64,000 nt of DNA from Proteles cristata cristata (taxonomy: Eukaryota; Chordata; Mammalia; Carnivora; Hyaenidae): positions 2,790,001 to 2,854,000 of the forward strand of contig JAESUZ010002871.1 of NCBI GenBank assembly GCA_017311185.1. The letters are read 5' to 3'. The notes beneath the pieces are model-generated. The model was not told the DNA's origin, did no database searches, and worked only from the letters and a program-made list of their open reading frames with translations. Both the position numbers and the translations under genes were made by a program. Below are positions 58,370 to 64,000 of the stretch, piece by piece. Within the stretch, counting starts at the first letter, position 1, and each line of letters starts with the position of its first letter.

Positions 58370-58417
58370 CTTCCGTGGCCCTGAGCAGAGTTGGGTGAGC
58401 TGTGGAAAATCTGTCAG
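58370..58417 (+). other. Candidate 48-bp exon (splice-site pair)
   Basis: The pyrimidine-rich run ctttttttcttttcctattg, followed by taactacag at 58361-58369, makes a good 3' splice site. 48 bp later, cag|gtgagc at 58415-58423 makes a good 5' splice site. The 48-bp interval has one open phase (reading frame beginning at its second base, 16 codons, FRGPEQSWVSCGK...), and its length is a multiple of three. A second possible donor, g|gtgagc, lies inside at about 58394. Single-window evidence cannot show that it is used. Confidence 0.3.
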
Positions 58418-58423
58418 GTGAGC

Positions 58424-59202
58424 AAGCTTAATTAGCCCAGAATAGTTCTTCACCATTCCTAAATCCAAGCCCTAAAGACAGATATGATTAAAGTCTATAA
58501 AAAATAAAAATGTACTTAAAATGCTATTTTGAGGCTCATTAAACTTGAATTAGTCAACATCTATTTCTGGGGGCAGAATCAATTTGCATTTATTCAATGG
58601 TTCTCTTTGGCCAATTAATATTTGGGTGATCACATTAAGTAACTTGAATCAAAACAAAATAATTGAAATACGTATTGAAAAAAAAAGTACATTTAAAAAA
58701 CGAGAAATTGGATTGAAAATAATTAAATTCAGATTCTGATCTGTTTCTTATGACAGAGTAATAGACACAATTCTACCAGAGAATATCATATATATTGAAT
58801 AAAATTGTTAAAAAAACCAAAAAATGAAATAAACAAAAACAAAAACAAAACCCTGTAAGGGTGGCCTTTTGCTTCCAGCTTAAAGAGAGCATAATTAAAC
58901 TCTAACTGCAAAATAAATTCAGGTGATATGGAACAAGTGACACTTTTATTTTTCATCTGAAAGGGGTCCAAAAAATGCCTATTCTTCTTTGTCATCAGGC
59001 AATTTCACCAAAATATCTCTTCAAAGTTCTGGCAGAAATGTATAGACTGTTCCTAAACTCTCAGACATATCTGAATAATTCAACCTTTATCTAATTTCAT
59101 AGTACTGAATGAAGGGATGAGTTTGAACCAAATTTTGACAGCTTGTTGGGAAGGGAAATGGAGTAGTTAAGGGCTAAGTGTCCTGATTCTTGTTATATAA
59201 TA
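58424..59202. other. Unique AT-rich DNA, no gene seen
   Basis: No repeat or gene recognised, apart from an A-rich AAAAC tract near 58826-58850. Confidence 0.4.
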
Positions 59203-59416
59203 GTAAGGTCAGCAAACTTTTTTTCAAAAAGGGACAGAGAGTAAATATTTTAGACCATGTGTGACATTTGATTGCTATTATTGAGACTCTGCCCCTGTAG
59301 TGTGCAAGCAGCCCTAGACAATACATAGACAAATGGATGGGGCTGTGCTACATGAAACTTGAATTTGAAAACAGGTAGCAGTTCAGATTTGGCTGCAGTT
59401 TGCTGACCGCTGACCT
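59203..59416. mobile_element. Non-autonomous hAT-like DNA transposon, short form
   Basis: Terminal inverted repeats ggtcagcaaacttt and cagtttgctgacc are clear. The internal order (agggacagagagtaaatatttt, gcaagcagccctagacaatac, gatttggctgcagtttgctg) matches the longer copy at 15.0 kb but lacks its roughly 100-bp middle. Confidence 0.8.
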
Positions 59417-60932
59417 AAGGTAAAGCCAAGACTGATGAGGCATACCTGGTCAGGAGGAATATTTTCCATCAGTTTTTCCAGTGAAGCTGTGTTCTATACA
59501 ACTTTAATTTCCTGTATATAAAGCTGAGACTGAAGGAATTGATGGAAATTTCCAGAAAGTCTGATGGGATCCTCAGACCTTCTGCTGACCAGAGTGGAAG
59601 CATCTTATCTGTTGTTGGATAAAGATGCTGATCTCCTTATTGAACATCTGGTCTATAATAAATTCTTTATTACCCTTTAGAAAAGCTAAATTTGTTTGAT
59701 TTCCCCAGGGGGTGTCTATTCTTGGTCCCTCTCTCTTCTGTATCTCCAACAAACATTTGTGCATTAGTACTTGCAAATGGATAGAGACTATTTAGTCAGC
59801 ATCTCAATGTCTCTTTCACATAAGATGAAAAAGATATTTATGATGCTTCAGAGCTCTACCTTGTAGGTTGAAACTAATTGGAAGTGGTAAAGCCTTGTGG
59901 ACAAGATGGTATTAAAATGTATCAAAAAAGAGAGCAATTTCAATAACTCACTGATGTACTCTGGTATAAATATTAGGCATGCAATTCCTTCTCAGGAGTG
60001 AGGTTTGAACAGATTCAAGTAGGGCCCTCTAGTCCAGGATTATTCAATATCTATTCCCAAAATACCCAATCTCAGGTCTCAGGATGAAGAACTTTCCCAT
60101 TATTTCTAAGTTAGCTATGCAGGGAATTAATGTACTTTAGGTAGAATATTGTAATTTGTCTCTCGCTCTCCAGGGTCAATTTCACAAACCAAGTAATAGG
60201 GTATATGGTATATATCCATACAAATAAAAGTAATGTAGGGTCATTCTGCATTGATACAATTGATACAATATTCAAAGGAGGCCAAGAATTTGATGCCAGG
60301 AAATGGAAACTGAAGAAATTCATGGTTGAGAGAAGTCAAAGTGGTAACTGTGAAGACAATACCACATTTTAAATCAGTAAAAGAATCAAATCCTAACTAG
60401 CTGCATAGTTACTGAAATCAATGGCCAACTGAGTCTAGTGACTTTAAGGATAAAAAGCAGCCATGATTTTGCCAGGAAAAAAAAAGATTTAGATATGGTC
60501 TTCCCTTTTATACACTATCTTACCATTTTACATTAGTGGGCAGTGGATGAAGGACCACAATATTGGAAGGGTTTAAGATAAAATAATGGTCTGCTAGCCT
60601 TGTTCTTCCTAGACTTCTAGATATGATAGACAATTAAAATTTCCAAAAACACTAAGAGGTTGTTAACTTAGTTGAAGGAAAAGATTATTTTACCCAGGAA
60701 TGATGAAAACTGGAATCTGTCTATTAATCAATGTTTGGAAACCATTAACCTAAATCCAAATGCTATTCTGATTTTGAATCACTCTGGTAAGCTCCCTGTA
60801 AAATTATTTGTTGGCCTATGCTTGAATTTCTCCAGTTATGGAAAAAATTTTACACTTGAAATGTCTCATTTGTTCTCAGATCCTAAGGAGAATTTCTACT
60901 TTGCACTGAAACTAAGCTACCTATAACCACAT
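59417..60932. other. Unique DNA, no gene seen
   Basis: Short frames at 59.57-59.78, 60.11-60.32 (minus) and 60.67-60.93 (plus) lack domains or splice context. Confidence 0.4.
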
Positions 60933-61292
60933 CATTAGTCTGCTGGCCTTTCTATTACAAAATACCAAAGCTAAAATACTGGTTGGCTTAAGTAACAGAA
61001 AATTATTTTCTCAGAGCTCTAGAAGCTATTAAGTACAAGATCAAATTTCTAGTCAATCAGCTCCTGGTGAGAGCTCTTTTCTTGGCTTGCAGAGGATTAT
61101 CTTATTACTGTGTCCTCAAATGGCAGAAGGAATTCTCAGCTCTGCTCTTATAAAGGCACTAGCCAATTGTATTAGGGGTCCATCCTTATGACTTCATTTA
61201 ACTTTTATGACCTTCTTGCAGTCTCTGTCTCCAAATACAGGTACACTGGGGGTAAAAGTGTCAGTATATGAATTTTTGCTTATTACCACATA
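60933..61292 (-). mobile_element. Solitary ERVL-MaLR (MLT1/MST-like) LTR
   Basis: On the plus strand it reads as the reversed LTR: attagtctgctggcctttct, taacagaaaattattttctcag, cttggcttgcagaggatta, actgtgtcctcaaatggcag, cttatgacttcatttaac, gtctccaaatacaggtacac. No partner LTR or internal region is nearby. Confidence 0.8.
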
Positions 61293-61699
61293 AAATAAGT
61301 CTCATGTCTTTTTCATACATCTCTACCAATATCTGAAAATATTTTTTGTATTTTCTGTAGCCCCATCAACTTTCCTTACATGACTTTAAGTCTTATCAGT
61401 AATTTGAACTATTCTTCGAATACGGGCCAAAAGGTTTTTATCAATTTTTCAAAACAGGTAACTAGAACATTTATAATGTAAGCACATTTACTTAGTCTCA
61501 GCAGGAAACTTTAGTCTCATTATTCTAATTGCTACTTATATATCTCTTACAATCTAATATATGATTAGATTTTCCCAATATATGCTATATTATTGACATT
61601 ATAGTGCTTTCTTTCAACTAGGATAACAACTTTTTAAAAAATATGTCTATATCTTTATTCTTGTATTAATTTATTAGACTCAATTTTAGGACTTTGTAT
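61293..61699. other. Unique AT-rich DNA, no gene seen
   Basis: No repeat or gene recognised. Confidence 0.4.
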
Positions 61700-61700
61700 T

Positions 61701-61725
61701 GATGATGATGATGATGACGACGACA
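61701..61725. repeat. (GAT)n/(GAC)n trinucleotide repeat
   Basis: Five GAT units followed by three GAC-type units. It explains the poly-Ser run in the antisense frame at 61655-61963. Confidence 0.9.
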
Positions 61726-61779
61726 ACACCAAAGATGATAGTAACAATAATGATCTTAATATTGACAAAGAAGGAAAAG

Positions 61780-61915
61780 GAGTGTCATTTATTGACTGTG
61801 CCAAACACTGTGATGAAAGCCTTATATACATTATAGTACTTAATTCACAGAATCTTATGATTGTAAGTATTGTTATTCCAAAACCATAAATGAAGAAATA
61901 AACTTTTACAAGAAA
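61780..61915 (-). repeat. MIR SINE
   Basis: Reversed MIR: catttattgactgtgccaaacactgtg, cacagaatcttatgattgtaag, then attgttattccaaaaccataaatgaag. Confidence 0.65.
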
Positions 61916-62230
61916 TAGATCTTCAATTTGTCTTTCAAAACTACTTGGCTCTGTAATTTTCACTAACCTGTAACAATTCTAACCATATATTTTTTAATAC
62001 ATGCTGTCCATGCTGGGGTATTGGAAAGGACAAACTACATCCCTAAACCGGAGATGAGAACATGGGCCATTATTTATGATATTCTATACCACCTGAAAAG
62101 TTAGCTAGCACTTCTTCTTGCATGGTGCTATGTTGTCTTGACCCACCTGTTGGGTCAGATTTTCTTGGTTCAGCAAAATTTTAGAATTCTTCCTGAAATG
62201 GTGGTAAATGTGGTATTTTCTTTAGTTGTA
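61916..62230. other. Unique DNA, no gene seen
   Basis: No repeat or gene recognised. Confidence 0.4.
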
Positions 62231-62231
62231 A

Positions 62232-62279
<48 letters not shown>

Positions 62280-62290
62280 ATATATGTATG

Positions 62291-62323
<33 letters not shown>
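62231..62323. repeat. (TA)n/(TATG)n microsatellite
   Basis: About 93 bp of alternating TA with TATG and CATG interruptions, close to palindromic. The Tyr/Ile-repeat frame across it is an artefact. Confidence 0.97.
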
Positions 62324-62954
62324 TTTTTGTCAGGTTAGAGTTTTTGGAAATTCAACTATGTGATAGCAGTTCCAGCTATCAGGCAGCTAAGAATGAATGA
62401 AACTTTGGACAGAAAATTATTTTCTCTTACTTGTTTTACTACAAAATGCATACCGTATAGTTATAAAGTCAACACTCTATTTCTATATGTAATAGGCCTG
62501 TAGAATGCCAAATGGAAAACCAATATTCCTATTACTATATGAAATGTGCTACAGCTAGGTTAGTGAATGCCAAAGAAAGTAACTATTTCTTTAAGGATGG
62601 ACGATTTTAAGGGACTTCATTTTCAATGCACATGCCATCCCACTCCAATGCTTTGTGGGCTTTCAGATATACAACAAACAAAAGAAAGAGGCTTAGCTGA
62701 TCTAGTCCTTTGCAACAAAGAGATTCCAAAATGTTTTATCTTGAAACCTAGGAGTAACTCAGAAAGGGAAAATCAATCTCAGGCAAAAACAAAAATGTTA
62801 TAAGAGTTCTGGACACGAAACATCCAAAAAGTGACCCTTTCTGGAAAACAAACTTCTAAAGGATATAGAATTAAAATATAATTCTACTATCATAATATCA
62901 CATTAGGAACTATAAAAGTATGCTTTTTAAAGAAAGCCATTTTATGACTTATTC
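62324..62954. other. Unique DNA, no gene seen
   Basis: A 78-codon plus-strand frame (62567-62803) lies here. It has two Cys-x-His-type residues but no recognisable domain, promoter or splice site. Confidence 0.35.
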
Positions 62955-63175
62955 AGAAGACATGTTCTTTGTACCTACTATGTGCTAGGCCATGTCCAAG
63001 AACAAAATGCATTAAAATGTAATGAGTATTTTCAAAGACTTTAACATATAGGGGAGGACACAGACAGCTACAGAACTGTAAGGAGAATCTGTAGACAGTG
63101 CCATAGAAGCAGAAATAAAGGAAAGATGGATTCTCCTTATGGGTCCAAAGGAAGCATTCACAAGCTGGATGGATA
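62955..63175 (-). repeat. L2 LINE fragment
   Basis: Reversed L2: tgtacctactatgtgctaggcc, aacatataggggaggacacagaca, cagtgccatagaagcagaaat. Confidence 0.55.
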
Positions 63176-64000
63176 AATTTGAAAAAAGTAGATACAATGT
63201 AATCTACATTATAAACATATCATTTTAATAAACTATTAAAAATTGGGCCATATTCACTCTCTTTTGTATAATTTAAATTTTCTAAATATTCTTCTATAAT
63301 AAAAATAATGGCCTCTCAAAACATCCTCTCACAAATCTAACATAAATAAAACTTCTCTTGGGTTTGAGGAAAATGTAATCACAGAAGTATTGCTTTTCTT
63401 CAAAGCTGCCTCTAACTTAGGACACATCACCTTTGTATAATTGGACTACTAACTGTTTTGAGTGTCATAGCTTTTTATCTATCCCTCCCCTTCTTGATTC
63501 AATGCCAACTATAATTTAAAACATGAGATGAACTCATGCATGGTAATGACATTTACAAGTAGCCAATTACGTCCCTCCAAGTGTTTTCTCAGAAATGGCT
63601 TTGCTTTCATGGACCTGATTAGAATAAGTCAAATATTATCTAGGTGTTAGTTTTAGATTATTTAGTAGGTTATTTATTAGGATTTTTTTTTTTATTATCT
63701 CTATTTGGGCTTGTTTAAATACTCAACCTAGAGTGATGATATCAAATTGATGGAGGAAGCCATCAACAATTTGTTGCCAGTATTGCTGCTGCCTTTTTAT
63801 TGCCTGGTAATTTTATATAAAAGCTTGAACTTCAACATCTGTAGCATCAACTGCTGGCCTTCAGGCAATAACCACAAATGACAACAGGGTAGATATAAAA
63901 ATGCAGCTTGCATTACCAACAAGATCTATGCTGAAAATCATTAAACATGAATATAGAAACACAGTCCTAGATCTAACTCCAAATTAATTTTAGTAGAAAT
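63176..64000. other. Unique AT-rich DNA, no gene seen
   Basis: No repeat or gene recognised to the window end. Confidence 0.4.

Noticed and set aside
61655..61963. 102-codon minus-strand frame with poly-Ser
   Set aside because: The Ser run is the GAT/GAC trinucleotide repeat, and the rest overlaps a MIR.
62138..62338. Tyr/Ile-repeat frame
   Set aside because: It is a translation of the TA microsatellite.

Overview
The window is AT-rich mammalian nuclear DNA from a cat-like carnivore (Feliformia, most likely a felid). The key evidence is 27 copies of a roughly 200-bp tRNA-derived SINE. Its 5' end reads gcgcctgggtggctcag and is followed by a tRNA-like B box (ggttcgagccccgc), a CT-rich body and an A-rich tail. 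This is the felid Can-SINE (SINEC_Fc type). I see no functional protein-coding gene, no RNA gene outside the repeats, and nothing prokaryotic. The window reads as intergenic or deep intronic sequence built up by several generations of transposons.

Layout. 1-20 kb: sparse SINEs in mostly unique AT-rich DNA with old L2, MIR and CR1/L3 remnants. At about 14.7-15.4 kb there is an old LTR split by a hAT-like DNA element. 20.2-21.6 kb: a 5'-truncated old LINE-1. 21.9-28.6 kb: a structurally full-length LINE-1 (about 6.7 kb) flanked by a perfect 17-bp target-site duplication. Its ORF1 and ORF2 are broken by stops and frameshifts. 28.6-34 kb: mostly unique, with some L2 and MIR. 34-52 kb: a dense SINE cluster (17 of the 27 copies) combined with several minus-strand LINE-1 and HAL1-like 3' fragments (38.5-45.1 kb). 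51.7-54.1 kb: an ancient ERVL-MaLR element with both LTRs, interrupted by a LINE-1 scrap. 54-64 kb: largely unique, with MIR, L2, a solitary MaLR LTR, a second hAT-like element and one possible 48-bp exon near 58.4 kb.

The repeats do not form a pathway. What can be read is an insertion history: L2, MIR and CR1 are the oldest layer, then MaLR and old LINE-1, then the full-length LINE-1 and the felid SINEs. The SINEs presumably used LINE-1 reverse transcriptase, as shown by shared A-rich tails and target-site duplications of about 10-18 bp. The most interesting points are two SINEs separated and flanked by three copies of the same 17-bp repeat (46.1-46.6 kb), a SINE inserted into another SINE's tail (19.2-19.6 kb), a low-divergence SINE subfamily, inverted SINE pairs, and the candidate exon. 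I found no convincing new biological system. Repeat family names come from recognition, not from a search.
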